From assembly GCF_014529535.1 (NCBI RefSeq), contig NC_050735.1, forward strand, positions 12,535,739 to 12,599,738: a DNA stretch of 64,000 nt, read 5' to 3'. Source of the stretch: Bradysia coprophila (Eukaryota; Arthropoda; Insecta; Diptera; Sciaridae). Below the pieces are notes generated by a model, which did no database searches, had not been told where the DNA came from, and was given only the letters and a program-made list of their open reading frames with translations. Below are positions 53,367-63,622 of the stretch, one piece after another (position 1 is the stretch's first letter; each line of letters begins with the position of its first letter). The position numbers and the translations under genes are program-made.

Positions 53367-56020
53367 TAAGCAAGTTCCTGCGCATCATGAACTGGAACGC
53401 AAATGGGCTCAACGCTAGGGCTCAAGAGTTGGAAATTTTCCTACGAATAAACAACATAGATATTGCTTTTATATCTGAAACACATTTCACCGAAAAAAGT
53501 CACATAACAATAAAAGGTTTTGAAGTCCACTGGACAAATCATCCGAACGAAAGAGCCAGGGGAGGCTCAGCGATAATCATTAAAAAAAATATAAAATATC
53601 ATACACAAAACAGCATACAGAAAGAGTTTATACAAGCGACTGTAATTACAATTCAGTTCAACAATCAAGATGTAAATATAGCTGCCGCATATTGCCCACC
53701 AAAATCTACTCCAATATATTCAGAATGGATGGAAATCTTCGGAATATTGGGCCAAAGGTTCATCATTGGAGGTGACTTCAACACGAAACACACAGCATGG
53801 GGAGCGAGGCTGATAACTCCGGTTAAAGGCAACGGTCTTCTAAACGCAATCAAAAAAGAAAACTGTAGTTACCACTCCGGCCGTAAGCCAACGTACTGGC
53901 CTACAGACCAGAAAAAGGTACCAGATCTATTGGATTTCTTCATTTCAAGAGGAATATCACACAACAACATGGAAGTAGTAAACATGGTGGACCTGACATC
54001 AGATCATACACCAGTGATTCTTAATCTCAATGCTACAGTCATACTAAAAAAGAAAAAAGAAAATCTAACTAACAAATGCACCGACTGGGAACTCTTCAGA
54101 AATTTAGTTGAAGAGTCAATCAACCTCAACGCTAGCCTGAAATCAAAACAGGAGCTTGATCTACAAACGGAAAATTTTATCAATCTTCTGCAAATTGCGG
54201 CAAGAACAGCAACTCCGGAACCAAAAGAAAAACTTATTCACGAAATCAATTATCCAGCCGAAATAAGAGAGCTTATCAAGGAAAGGAGAAAAGCGAGAAG
54301 ACTTTGGCATAGGAGCAGAAACCAAAGTGACAAAAGAATCTTCAACAATATTAGTAACAGAGTTAATAAAGTTACAAAGCAGTATAGACAAGAAAGTTTT
54401 GAAAACTACCTAAGCAATTTAAGTTCGAGTAAAGATAGAGACTACTCTCTATGGAAAGCGACGAGACGATTCAAACGCCCATGCGTCCAAATCCCTCCCA
54501 TAAAAGACTCCAGAGGTATTTGGTTACGAAAGGATACTGAAAAAACGGAATTCTTTGCAAAACATCTTGCAGAAGTCTTTCAACCTCACAATGACATACA
54601 ATCAAATGTAGACACAACACCAACCTACCGACCTGACAAAAAGTTCAAAAAATTCACTCCATATGAAATTGCAACAGAAATAGATAAACTAAACAAGAAA
54701 AAGGCTCCAGGTATAGATGAATTAGCACCAGGAGTATTGAAAGAACTGCCAGCACATGCGGTGTACATGATTACATATCTGTTCAATGCATGCCTTAAAT
54801 TCAAATATGTACCAAAAAGCTTCAAAATTGCGCAAGTAATTATGCTAAGAAAACCAGATAAACCGCCAGAAAAAGTAACCTCGTACAGGCCGATCTCACT
54901 GCTACCCACAATCTCAAAAATATTCGAGAAGTTGCTGATAAAACGACTAAAACCTTTGGTGAAAATCCCCGATTTTCAATTCGGTTTTAGAAACAACCAT
55001 TCAACAATTGAACAAATTCATAGACTCACTACTAAAATTGAGAGTGCATTCGAAAAAAAGGAGTACTGCCCGGCAGCATTCCTGGATGTATCACAGGCAT
55101 TTGATAAAGTGTGGCACGAAGGACTCACATATAAAATGAGTACACTCTTTCCAGGCAACTACTGTCAACTGCTTGAATCATACCTATCGGAGAGAACGTT
55201 CAGAGTAAAGGACGAAGAAACCTATTCAAACTTCTATCCAATACTAGCAGGAGTACCACAAGGAAGTGTATTGGCACCTTTCTTATACACTATATATACT
55301 GCTGACATACCTGTAACCACAAACTCTTTCATTGGAACCTTCGCAGACGACACAGCGATCATGGCAACAGATACATCGCAGTCGGAGGCAGTTAAACATT
55401 TACAAAATGCTTTGGATAAAATAAATCAGTGGACCATCGATTGGAAAATAAAACTCAATGAGTCAAAATCTAATCACGTCACTTTCGCATTGCGTCACAT
55501 AAACAGCAATCTCCGCATTTACCTCAATGGGATTCCCATTCCGCAGGCAGAGTCAGCTAAATATCTAGGATTAAACCTGGACAACAAACTAAACTGGAAA
55601 CATCATGTGAAGCAAAAAGCTGAGCAAATCAAACACAAAACGAGACAAATGTACTGGTTAGTCGGATACAACTCTAAACTTAACCTGTATTGTAAAAGAT
55701 TGATTTACAAATCAATTTTCGCACCTATCTGGATGTACGGCTCTACTCTTTGGGGCTGTGCTAAAAAATCAAACACAGATATCATCCAAACAAGTCAAAA
55801 CAACTTTCTTCGCATGATCACCAACGCATATCGTTACGTGACAAACAAAGAAATTCACAAAGATTTAAAAATACAATGGGTTGCCGATGTAATTCGGGAA
55901 AACGCCATCAAACACGAAAAAAGACTGCTTCACCACACCAACGTAGAAGCCATCTTATTACTAGATATAACAAATGAAATAAGGAGGCTGAAACGTGTTA
56001 AACCCCACGAACTGACATGA
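53363..56020 (+). CDS. Retrotransposon ORF2, endonuclease-reverse transcriptase
   Basis: 885 aa. Residues about 5-225 are an APE-type endonuclease: MNWNANGLNARAQELEIFL, FISETHF, the catalytic GGDFNTKHTAWG and the final SDHTPVILN. The reverse transcriptase spans about 480-760 with RPISLLPTISKIFEKL, FLDVSQAFDKVWHEGL, GVPQGSVLAPFLYTIYTADIP and the catalytic TFADDTAIMA. The RT C-terminal region continues to the end (WMYGSTLWGCA, SQNNFLRMITNAYRYVTN). There is no RNase H. The start codon ATG 53363 shares ATGA with the ORF1 stop, so translation probably depends on reinitiation or stop-codon bypass from ORF1. All catalytic residues I can check are present. Confidence 0.93.
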   Translation: MISKFLRIMNWNANGLNARAQELEIFLRINNIDIAFISETHFTEKSHITIKGFEVHWTNHPNERARGGSAIIIKKNIKYHTQNSIQKEFIQATVITIQFNNQDVNIAAAYCPPKSTPIYSEWMEIFGILGQRFIIGGDFNTKHTAWGARLITPVKGNGLLNAIKKENCSYHSGRKPTYWPTDQKKVPDLLDFFISRGISHNNMEVVNMVDLTSDHTPVILNLNATVILKKKKENLTNKCTDWELFRNLVEESINLNASLKSKQELDLQTENFINLLQIAARTATPEPKEKLIHEINYPAEIRELIKERRKARRLWHRSRNQSDKRIFNNISNRVNKVTKQYRQESFENYLSNLSSSKDRDYSLWKATRRFKRPCVQIPPIKDSRGIWLRKDTEKTEFFAKHLAEVFQPHNDIQSNVDTTPTYRPDKKFKKFTPYEIATEIDKLNKKKAPGIDELAPGVLKELPAHAVYMITYLFNACLKFKYVPKSFKIAQVIMLRKPDKPPEKVTSYRPISLLPTISKIFEKLLIKRLKPLVKIPDFQFGFRNNHSTIEQIHRLTTKIESAFEKKEYCPAAFLDVSQAFDKVWHEGLTYKMSTLFPGNYCQLLESYLSERTFRVKDEETYSNFYPILAGVPQGSVLAPFLYTIYTADIPVTTNSFIGTFADDTAIMATDTSQSEAVKHLQNALDKINQWTIDWKIKLNESKSNHVTFALRHINSNLRIYLNGIPIPQAESAKYLGLNLDNKLNWKHHVKQKAEQIKHKTRQMYWLVGYNSKLNLYCKRLIYKSIFAPIWMYGSTLWGCAKKSNTDIIQTSQNNFLRMITNAYRYVTNKEIHKDLKIQWVADVIRENAIKHEKRLLHHTNVEAILLLDITNEIRRLKRVKPHELT

Positions 56021-56247
56021 AGGATGAAAACAGCACACCGCATAGGGACTCGACCATTGGGTCGTAAAACCCACACAAGTCTTACTTTCTTCTAATTACG
56101 CAAGTAAAAGGAAGATAGTACAACTCAACCCTAGTAATAAATTAACAAATAGTTAAGATTGTACTATTCATACCAATAAAGGTGTTTTTGAAAAAAAAAA
56201 AAAAATTGCATTCCTAATGATCAAGCGATATGCTCATCTAGCATTGT

Positions 56248-56448
56248 CATGGCAGAGTAAAATAAACCAGGCAGGAGCGATTCATTTTTGAAACGTCAAA
56301 CAAGGGACTAATACACTGCATGAAAATGAACTCAAATGAACACTGACATAAGTTGAAAAATTTAGTTCGCAAAACTATAAGGCTACTAGATAATTCAGGT
56401 CACAAGTCAAATCAAGCGCTCCTGCCAGTATTACTATACTCTGCTATG
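56248..56448. mobile_element. MITE, 'cacggcagagtaaa' family, older copy
   Basis: The left end catggcagagtaaaataaac followed by caggcaggagcg matches the family member at 28843. The right end (cgctcctgcc...actctgctatg) is more diverged. Flanks agcattgt and ggtattgt look like a decayed 8-bp duplication. The orientation relative to the 28.8-kb copy is reversed. Confidence 0.7.
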
Positions 56449-57924
56449 GTATTGTGAAAGCGAAGTGTTTAATGTAAGTCAAAATTCCAATTGCAAAAAT
56501 TGTGCGTGTTTCGGTTTAACTTATGGATGAAAAAATAGAAATACAATGACAACAACAACGACTCGCTACACTTGCATTATACGGTGTCAACTAAACGGAG
56601 AAAGGTTCGAGGGCAACGTCAAACAATTACCAAAAATATCTGTCATTTTGACATTACCCTCAAACCCGAAATTATTTTTCAAACTTTTCTTAGTTACCAA
56701 TAGAACTAGAGTCAATTTAACGTGACTACATTGAGTATGGTGAATTAAGAATTGGTAGTCGACTAACGGACTATATTGTTTATCGCCATGCTGAATGGCT
56801 TTTCTTTTGAGTTTTGCTCAAAACATTATCTCTTCCTTTTGGTTGACTATCAACTTAAATCGTGTCAGCCATTACTCATTAGGTTGCACTACTGCACTTC
56901 ACTTGATATCAAATTTGTGCCAGTATTTGAGTGGTAAAATGCAAAGCGCGTACTACAGTACTATGCCATTAGTTGGAGTTCTTCACTGAATTTGGTGAAA
57001 GTTCTGAACTTCACACCATAATTACATTCATGCTAATGAGTAAACGTTCTAAAAGCTACATGCTTGTACATGTTTTTTATTTCTCTGGAGTCGAAAGTGG
57101 CTTATTACATTAGTATAGGGTAAACAAGAGAATTAGTTTTGTAGCTCTCAACATGTTGCATGCTACCTACTTCGAAGACCTTTACTTTTCCTGTTCCAAA
57201 CACTAGTTTCGACGCTCTCAGAGTGAACAATGAACATCCATTACAAATTTCGGGATAAAAATGAGAATTTACGTTTTCGTGTGACTCTAAGACCGGACTT
57301 TTCCACACATGTCATGTAATAGTTATTTACATAATAAAGGATCCGAGATCCCGAAAACAAGACTTTTCATATTTATTCCGAGTCATGGAATGGATTTTGT
57401 TTATCTAGTGCTGAAATATCGCGACCTTGTCGGTCATTTCCGGCCCACTATAAACAAAACGTTGTTCCTAACTTATGCTAATGGACTTTTTTTTTAGCGA
57501 AACCTCTCATATTCGCCAAAAAAGCACTTTAGCATGCGTTAGGAAAAATACTATTCCAAGCATCTGAAACTTAAAGAATTAGTTGTAGAAGCTAGTTGGT
57601 AAACACAGTATACCCAACGGCAGTCACTGTGAAAGTATGCATCTATTGTCTTATCCGATCCTAAGAGGTATGAACGATTTCCTATCACCTAGTGTGACGT
57701 CGGGAAAAATATTTACTTTTATTTCAGAGCTCTAACTATAATGTGATAATGATATGCATTTCGATTAATAAACAATCACAATTTAGCAAATTTTATCAGG
57801 GCAATTTAACCAAGGCGTCAAACTATTATATAAAGCTATCAATTCACTTTATTAATTACTTTCAGTTTTAACGTCAAAAAGCTTACAGTTCGCCATTGTG
57901 TTTCCCGTGTGGCTTAGCGACAAA
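56449..57924. other. Intergenic, astacin upstream region with dispersed repeat
   Basis: Positions 57160-57290 match the dispersed family at 45840-45990. No gene recognised. The astacin promoter should lie near 57700-57900. Confidence 0.4.
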
Positions 57925-59054
57925 ATGTTCAAATTTTTTCAATTAATTCTATGGCTGTATATCAGTACAGTTGGCTGTACCAGAAAATATTTCGAAACAT
58001 TCGTTATAGAACCGCAACAATCAAGCCGAAATGCAATTAGTTTGGAACAGTTCAAGTGGCCTAATGGAATAGTTCACTACATATTCGATAGTAGCTATAA
58101 TGAAAGCGATCGAAATTCCGTTCTTACTGCTATGGATCTCATTGTTCAAAAAACGTGTGTAAAATTCGTTGAAAAGACCCCTAACCAAGTCGAGCATATT
58201 CGATTTCTAAAGGTGAGCCGCTTCCCTTAAACTCTGAGTTGAAATAAAAAATTTGATTTACTTGCAAGTCACAAAATGGAGAATGTGGTTCGAATGTAGG
58301 CTATCGTCCAAATCAAGTAAAGCCGTTAGATGTTACCTTTAGTGCAGGCACGGTTTACATAACAATTTTGATCATTTCCATAACTAAATTTTCCTTAACC
58401 ATAGACTGTCTTGGGTTACGTGGCGCTGTACAACATGAGCTACTACATGTTCTGGGATTATTTCATGAACAATGTCGACCTGACCGTGATGACTATGTGG
58501 AAATATTGTGGAGTCATATTGACCCCCGTGCGTGCAGACATGGACGATTTCTTTTTCGATTTTTTAAATATAAAATTTTCAGTTTTTCGTCGAAACTTTG
58601 AGAAGGGAGGCTATTCCATCCTTACAACGTTTGACCTACCATACGACTATGAGAGTTTGATGCATTATCCAGGAAATGCCTTTGCTAAGAGAGGGGAAAA
58701 CGTTACCATAAGATCAAAGGTATACGCTTGAGAGGATTGTGTCATTAACGGATGTTCTGCTGTCTGAAGCATCGATGTCGATATTGACTTAATGACCAGT
58801 TATAAATCGAGACACTTTGGACTATTAATGTACTGACTGCTCACATCTTTAGTATTGAATATCGAGAACTTCTCGACAAGAAGGACAAATTATGTCGAAA
58901 GTGACTCAATTTATGATTGGTCAACGGTGATTTTTTGATTCAACACGATTTCATAATTTATTAACAGAAAGACCCTGCTCAAAGGCTTGGACAAAGTGTT
59001 GGTCCCACGTTTTATGATCTGGAAAAAATCCGACGAATGTATCATTGCAAATAG
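57925..59054 (+). CDS. Secreted astacin-family zinc metalloprotease
   Basis: Five exons: 57925-58212, 58269-58341, 58405-58527, 58583-58719 and 58968-59054, about 235 aa, phases consistent. The signal peptide is MFKFFQLILWLYISTVGC, chosen because upstream GTG is not a start. A short propeptide leads to FKWPNGIVHYIFDSSY, the usual start of the mature astacin domain. The zinc site is HELLHVLGLFHEQCRP (HExxHxxGxxHE) and the Met-turn is SLMHYPGNAF. The end GQSVGPTFYDLEKIRRMYHC is the family's last block. Introns 2 and 3 are 63 and 55 bp; the second and third donor choices (A|GTGCAG, C|GTGCGT) are the least certain. There is no CUB or other C-terminal domain, so it is probably a digestive or secreted processing enzyme. 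Confidence 0.75.
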
Positions 59055-59465
59055 ATATGGTTAACATTTGATGCAATGTACCTACCTTCAATCATTTTCT
59101 TTCGGTGTGGAACTTTGAGTTGAACGAAATAAACGTTAAGCAACTCACTAATTTTTGTCATTTTTATGAAAATGGTGAGGATCGATTAGGTTTGCCCACT
59201 TCTGACCTGGTTTATAAGAGTACACCATGAAGCACAGATGGACTTTGGTTCGAAGCAGGAAGTTTATTAAAAAAACAGATGTTCAGAAGTGTGTCAAAAT
59301 AACCAGGACAGAAATGGGTAGACTACTACCGATCCTAATCAGTCCGTAAATGCCGTGGGAAGAGCGCTTGTAGCCCTTACGACTTCAATAGAATTTTCGC
59401 AATGTTGAAATAGTTTTCCAACACTTACGCTATCATAATTCTTTCAACTCTATTGAAAAGTGAGT
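59055..59465. other. Astacin 3' flank
   Basis: aataaa about 80 bp after the astacin stop probably ends that transcript. No other feature recognised. Confidence 0.4.
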
Positions 59466-59573
59466 GCTACACCCTTAGAGTAATTATACCTAGAGAGGAA
59501 ATTTGTACGACGAAATGTGGTCCCAACATCAGTTTGTATAAGATAGACATTATAATTACTCTTAGGCTACACC
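59466..59573. mobile_element. 92-bp MITE with 8-bp TSD ('gagtaattatacctag' family)
   Basis: The element spans 59474-59565 with ends cttagagtaattata and tataattactcttag. The perfect target duplication gctacacc lies at 59466-59473 and 59566-59573. The interior (gaggaaatttgtacgacgaa, tggtcccaacatcagtttg) matches the outer parts of the 259-bp member at 18856, so it is an internal deletion derivative. Confidence 0.88.
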
Positions 59574-59679
59574 AAACTAAATGTAACACTGCACTCAATC
59601 TCATACGGAAAGTAGGGTTCAGTAATTTCAGTGATCGAAGGTTTGTATTGGCATTATTGCATAAGCGCTACAGTTAGCT

Positions 59680-59940
59680 TAAGTGATCGAAGACGAACTC
59701 CAGCCAATAAGCCTCTAATGTTAATCTAATATGCCGCTGGGCGGAAGGCTCCAGATGATGTTGTGCGAAAGAATATTTACACCTAAGATTGTTAGTTCTA
59801 TAGGCTGGACATTTACATAAGAAGTGTTCAACTGTTTATATGTCATCACAGTTTGCGCATCGATCACTATTTGTTGCTATACCCATATAGTGTTTAAGTG
59901 TTTGTTGAGGCAGCAGTATCCAGTGAAAATGGAAGTCATT
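59680..59940 (-). pseudogene. Retrotransposon 3' end fragment (RNase H-type element)
   Basis: On the minus strand a frame encodes QQTLKHYMGIA, then CANCDDI, a stop, and TVEHFLCKCPAYRT. This is the C-terminal Cys/His block following RNase H in I-like elements, similar to those at 34 and 38 kb. The in-frame stop and lack of other domains show it is dead. Confidence 0.6.
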
Positions 59941-60354
59941 CTTCTCCTACTTCTCCTGTTTCTCCTATTAAGTGAGGGTAAGAATCTGGAATTTTTAATG
60001 TTGAATTTATTACAATATTTAGACTGTCATGCGTGGAGCTCAAGTGGGTATTGAACTTCTCCCATTTCCACTTATTAATCATGCCGGCACGTTAGTAAGC
60101 GGGCGTGACGCAAGTCCACTACCAAAAAAGTTTTTTTTTTTTTTGGGACGGGGAAGCATATTTATAGCAACTTATTGACTTCTCCCCCTTGGCTCTAATG
60201 GCCAAACTAGAATAGATTTTCCTGAAATTTTGGTTATAGGCTAATAATGGCCCAAAAATAAGAATGGAATTTTCAAAAGTTGGAAAAAACCCATATTTTG
60301 GGAGCTGGAGCTCCCCAAAGTCTCCATACAAATGCCATTTAAAAGCCAATTTGA

Positions 60355-60355
<1 letters not shown>

Positions 60356-60402
<47 letters not shown>
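60356..60402 (+). repeat. (TG)n microsatellite
   Basis: An uninterrupted TG dinucleotide run of about 23 repeats. It creates long spurious ORFs on both strands. Confidence 0.95.
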
Positions 60403-60405
<3 letters not shown>

Positions 60406-60516
60406 TTGTATGTTTTGTTGCATGATATGGATGGTAATGTGGTGAATGGTGTGTGTTGTTTTGGGATGTGTTTCTTGTTGGAAATTCCTGGGGTCATTAA
60501 ATATAAACTTACACTA

Positions 60517-60800
60517 GGTTGGTTCCTAAATTTTGGGATGACAGATGATTCCTCTGGCACTTCCCAACTTCCATCGGTTTTTTTCGATGGATTTGGGTTA
60601 TTTTGGACATGAGTGATGTGTTCCAAGGTTGGTTCCTAAATTTTGGGATGACAGATGACTCCTCTGGCACTTCCTAACTTCCATAGGTTTTTTCGATGTA
60701 TTTGGGTTATTTTCGATATAAGTGAGGTGTTCCAAGATTGATTTCTATATTTTAATATTCAGACTGATTTCTCTAGAATTTTTTAATTTCCATAAGGTTT
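60517..60800 (+). repeat. 110-bp tandem repeat, about 2.6 units
   Basis: Units begin ggttggttcctaaattttgg at 60517 and 60627 (period 110), with a more diverged third unit from about 60736. Each contains cctctggcacttcc and a gatg.atttgggttatttt block. Confidence 0.85.
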
Positions 60801-62249
60801 CTTGATGTTGACAAAATGACATACTTTGTGGCGCATTTTTTTTGGTAAAATTTTCTTTCTGTAACTTTTTGGGTCACTTTTCTGTTGATAAAACTTTTGC
60901 GTACAGGCGCAGAATGCGTCACCCTCAGCGATATCTGTAATTTTGTAAGTAAGATAGAGGACTTGCGTCACATTTACCCTTTAAGGGTTTTTTGACTGAT
61001 GTTAAATGCTGCAAAATCACTAAACTTGTAATAATTTGAGTAATATGTGAACTAGGGGGACAACAATTCGATTAAGATTACTGCGTAGCGTAAAGAACGA
61101 TAAATTGTAGTCGTTTAAATTTGATTCTTTTGCGATATCGACATCAAAAAGATTGAGCAATTTATTGACCATGCGTTGTTTTAGCATTAGAGGTAACACA
61201 TTGTCATAGAAATAATAATTTTCTTAAACCAATTTTTAAGACTCGATTCGAATGTGATTAATGGTTCCGTTTTAATGAGAAATTGATCTTGTTTTAGATC
61301 AACGTCACCAGATTTAATTTACGAGAGGAAAAAAACTTATCCATTTATCTAATTACATCTGAATAGCAATTTACCTTTTTTTTTCAACCGCACACAATAT
61401 ATCGAATAACCTAAATACCGTCCGTCGAACAATATTGGCAATTTATTTTTTATATGGCCAATTTTTCACATTAAATACTTTTTGGCGCAAAATTGCATGA
61501 GTTGTACGTAATGTACCATTATTATACCTACATTTTATTAAATTCAATTATTTTTTCACTCACCAAAAAAAAAAACGACAGACATAATATCGCCAAGTCC
61601 GTTTATTTATGGTATTTTTTTTCTTAATTAATACGTCCACTGTGCAAAAATAACAACGGTGACGAACGCGTGGTGCGACGGATCTAAGATGTGAGACCAT
61701 ATTGGAATTTTTTAATGATTTGGATTTTTTTTGTATTTAATTTCAAGGACCTCCGTGAATTTTATGTGTTAAATGTTTGTAATGTCTATGTGCAAGAAAT
61801 GTGTAAATCTGTCGGTTTAGATATGTTTGAGAATTTTCAATATGTTTCACTTATAATTACTTCTTGCTCTTTTCCATATACGGAGTTTTTGTTTATTAAT
61901 AACATTTTCCGCAACAATTCAAACAATAATTAGTTTGACTTATAGTTACAAAGCTTGTTAAAGCTTCGCAAAAAGCTAAACTCAATATTCAATATTTGAT
62001 ATTACGATCCGGAGGAGACACAACGTCTTCTGTTTCCACGTTTTATCAGCAACCTCCAAAACAATTTAGATCATATCAATGAAGTATTAAGATGAATCGA
62101 CACATCGCTTCGAGTAAAAATAATAAATATTCGTGGTGGTGTAACCTACTACGAGAAAACGCAATAGTTCACTAAAATTGGAACAAATTCTGAGTTTTCT
62201 CACAGAAGGCTTCATCACCACAAACATTTATCTGGCAAAAATTAATCCA

Positions 62250-62675
62250 CGCCATTAGTCGTATAAATTTATACGTCAGATAGAGCTTTTTTCTCCTTTG
62301 CTACGATCTGTCAGTTTTTCTATTTTGCGATTTTGTAAGGAAATGAAAACTAAAATTGAGATATCTTTGCTGTTTTAAGTGGTTTTCCATATTTTTTTGG
62401 ATCAAAATGTTTTAAAATGTGTTTGGAATCGATTGGCATTAACAGATTGTGTGAAAATATTTTTTTTCTATTTTATTATTTTATTAATACGCCATTAGTC
62501 GTATTTTATACGTCAGATAGAGCTTTTTTCTCCTTTGTTACGATCTGTCAGTTTTTCTATTTTGCGATTTAGTATGGAAATGAAAACTAAAATTGAGATA
62601 TCTTTGCTGTTTTAAGTGGTTTTTCAATTTTTTTTGGACCAAAATGTTTTAAAATGTGTTTGGAATCGATTGGCA
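62250..62675 (+). repeat. Direct repeat of ~187 bp
   Basis: 62250-62438 and 62490-62675 are near-identical (both start cgccattagtcgta and end ggaatcgattggca), separated by 51 bp. No ORF inside. The conservation contrasts with the older repeats around it. Confidence 0.85.
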
Positions 62676-63212
62676 AAAATATGGAAAAATATAGTTTCTC
62701 CTGCAAATCTTCAGAGTATTGAATTCTGAACAAAAGTCTCCTTGGTGGTTACTTTGTAGAAAATACAGGGTGATTCGGAAATACTGCCGAAATAAAAAAA
62801 ATGGATAAATTTGAGTTTTGGCAATGTTAAAATACAGAGAATAAAAATGAATTGATCTTGGAAAAATTGAAACTACTATATTTCGCAACTTATTAACCAA
62901 ATAAAAATGAAGTTTTTTCAAGAAATCTTTGTAGTATGAAATTTTGAACGAAACTTTCCTTTTTTCGTCAAAGTCTCCCCTACTAACAGTTTGAAAATCG
63001 TCTACCAATACCTCATCTGCGTAATATTTTTCTAGACCGAAACAAGCATCCATGTCCGTGTTCAGATATTGTCCACGTCCGATCAATTCCAAATCAATAC
63101 TGTGGCAGAAGTCAGAATCCAAATTCATAAATTGTTCCGGGTGTCGAGCGCTCAACGAAATTGTCAGTGAAGCATAAGGACTCAGTACAAAATTTCCATT
63201 TTTTATTTTCAT
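62649..63212 (-). CDS. Uncharacterised ORF or exon inside the compound element
   Basis: 187-aa minus-strand ORF. The first ~75 residues (KNGNFVLSPYASLTISLSAR, HPEQFMNLDSDFCHSIDLEL, GRGQYLNTDMDACFGLEKYY, ADEVLVDDFQT) have balanced, protein-like composition and more GC than the surroundings, while the rest is low-quality. A good donor-like gttagtagg follows DDFQT near 62988, so the coding part could be an exon. I do not recognise a family. It is flanked by direct repeats (tgtagaaaatayagggtg at about 62755 and 63218). Confidence 0.35.
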   Translation of the reverse strand: MKIKNGNFVLSPYASLTISLSARHPEQFMNLDSDFCHSIDLELIGRGQYLNTDMDACFGLEKYYADEVLVDDFQTVSRGDFDEKRKVSFKISYYKDFLKKLHFYLVNKLRNIVVSIFPRSIHFYSLYFNIAKTQIYPFFLFRQYFRITLYFLQSNHQGDFCSEFNTLKICRRNYIFPYFCQSIPNTF

Positions 63213-63544
63213 TTTGTAGAAAATATAGGGTGGTCTTCAGGTACTGCCGAGGATAAAATCGTAGAAAATTGTGTTTTTCCTGGCTTATTTAAACTTCCTA
63301 AATGCCAAAATACAACATCAAAAAGATATGGTTTCTTGGTAGAACTGTTGAAGTATTAAATTCTGTACAAGAAATCCTTTTTGGTAATGTTGTAGGGTGT
63401 AAATTTTTCAAATACGAAAATATCCGATCAGTCAAAAAACCCTTAAAGGGTAAATGTGACAGAAGTCCTTTATCTTACTTACAAAATAACTGTTATCTCT
63501 GTGGGTGACGCATTGTGCGCCGTACGCAAAGTTTTATCACCAAA

Positions 63545-63622
63545 AAATTGACCCAAAGTCCCCAGTCGCCTAGATAGCGAAACTTGTGCTTGTGCGGTTG
63601 GTTCGATTCCCCGCCTGTACCA
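63545..63622 (+). other. tRNA-like sequence with perfect B box
   Basis: ggttcgattcc (63600-63610) is a perfect tRNA B box and is followed by ccgcctgtacca. The upstream part (agtcgcctagatagcg) is only a poor A box, and the arms do not fold into a cloverleaf. Probably a tRNA-derived SINE head or promoter inside the element. Confidence 0.4.

Larger units (their letters stand above)
51540..56218 (+). mobile_element. Full-length jockey-like non-LTR retrotransposon with TSD
   Basis: The element body is 51554-56204. A 14-bp target duplication, attgcattcctaat, lies at 51540-51553 and 56205-56218. The 5' end begins cattc directly after the duplication, and the 3' end is a poly(A) run (56191-56205) about 12 bp after an aataaa (56174-56179). 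Two long ORFs (51996-53366 and 53363-56020) are both uninterrupted. There is no RNase H domain, as in the jockey clade. Identical duplications and intact ORFs argue for recent, possibly current, activity. Confidence 0.92.

Noticed and set aside
60339-60626. ORFs of 85-95 aa on both strands across the TG run
   Set aside because: They encode only Cys-Val or Thr-His dipeptide repeats from (TG)n and continue into a tandem repeat; no gene signal.
63545-63622. tRNA gene
   Set aside because: The B box is perfect but the A box is poor and neither acceptor nor anticodon stem pairs.
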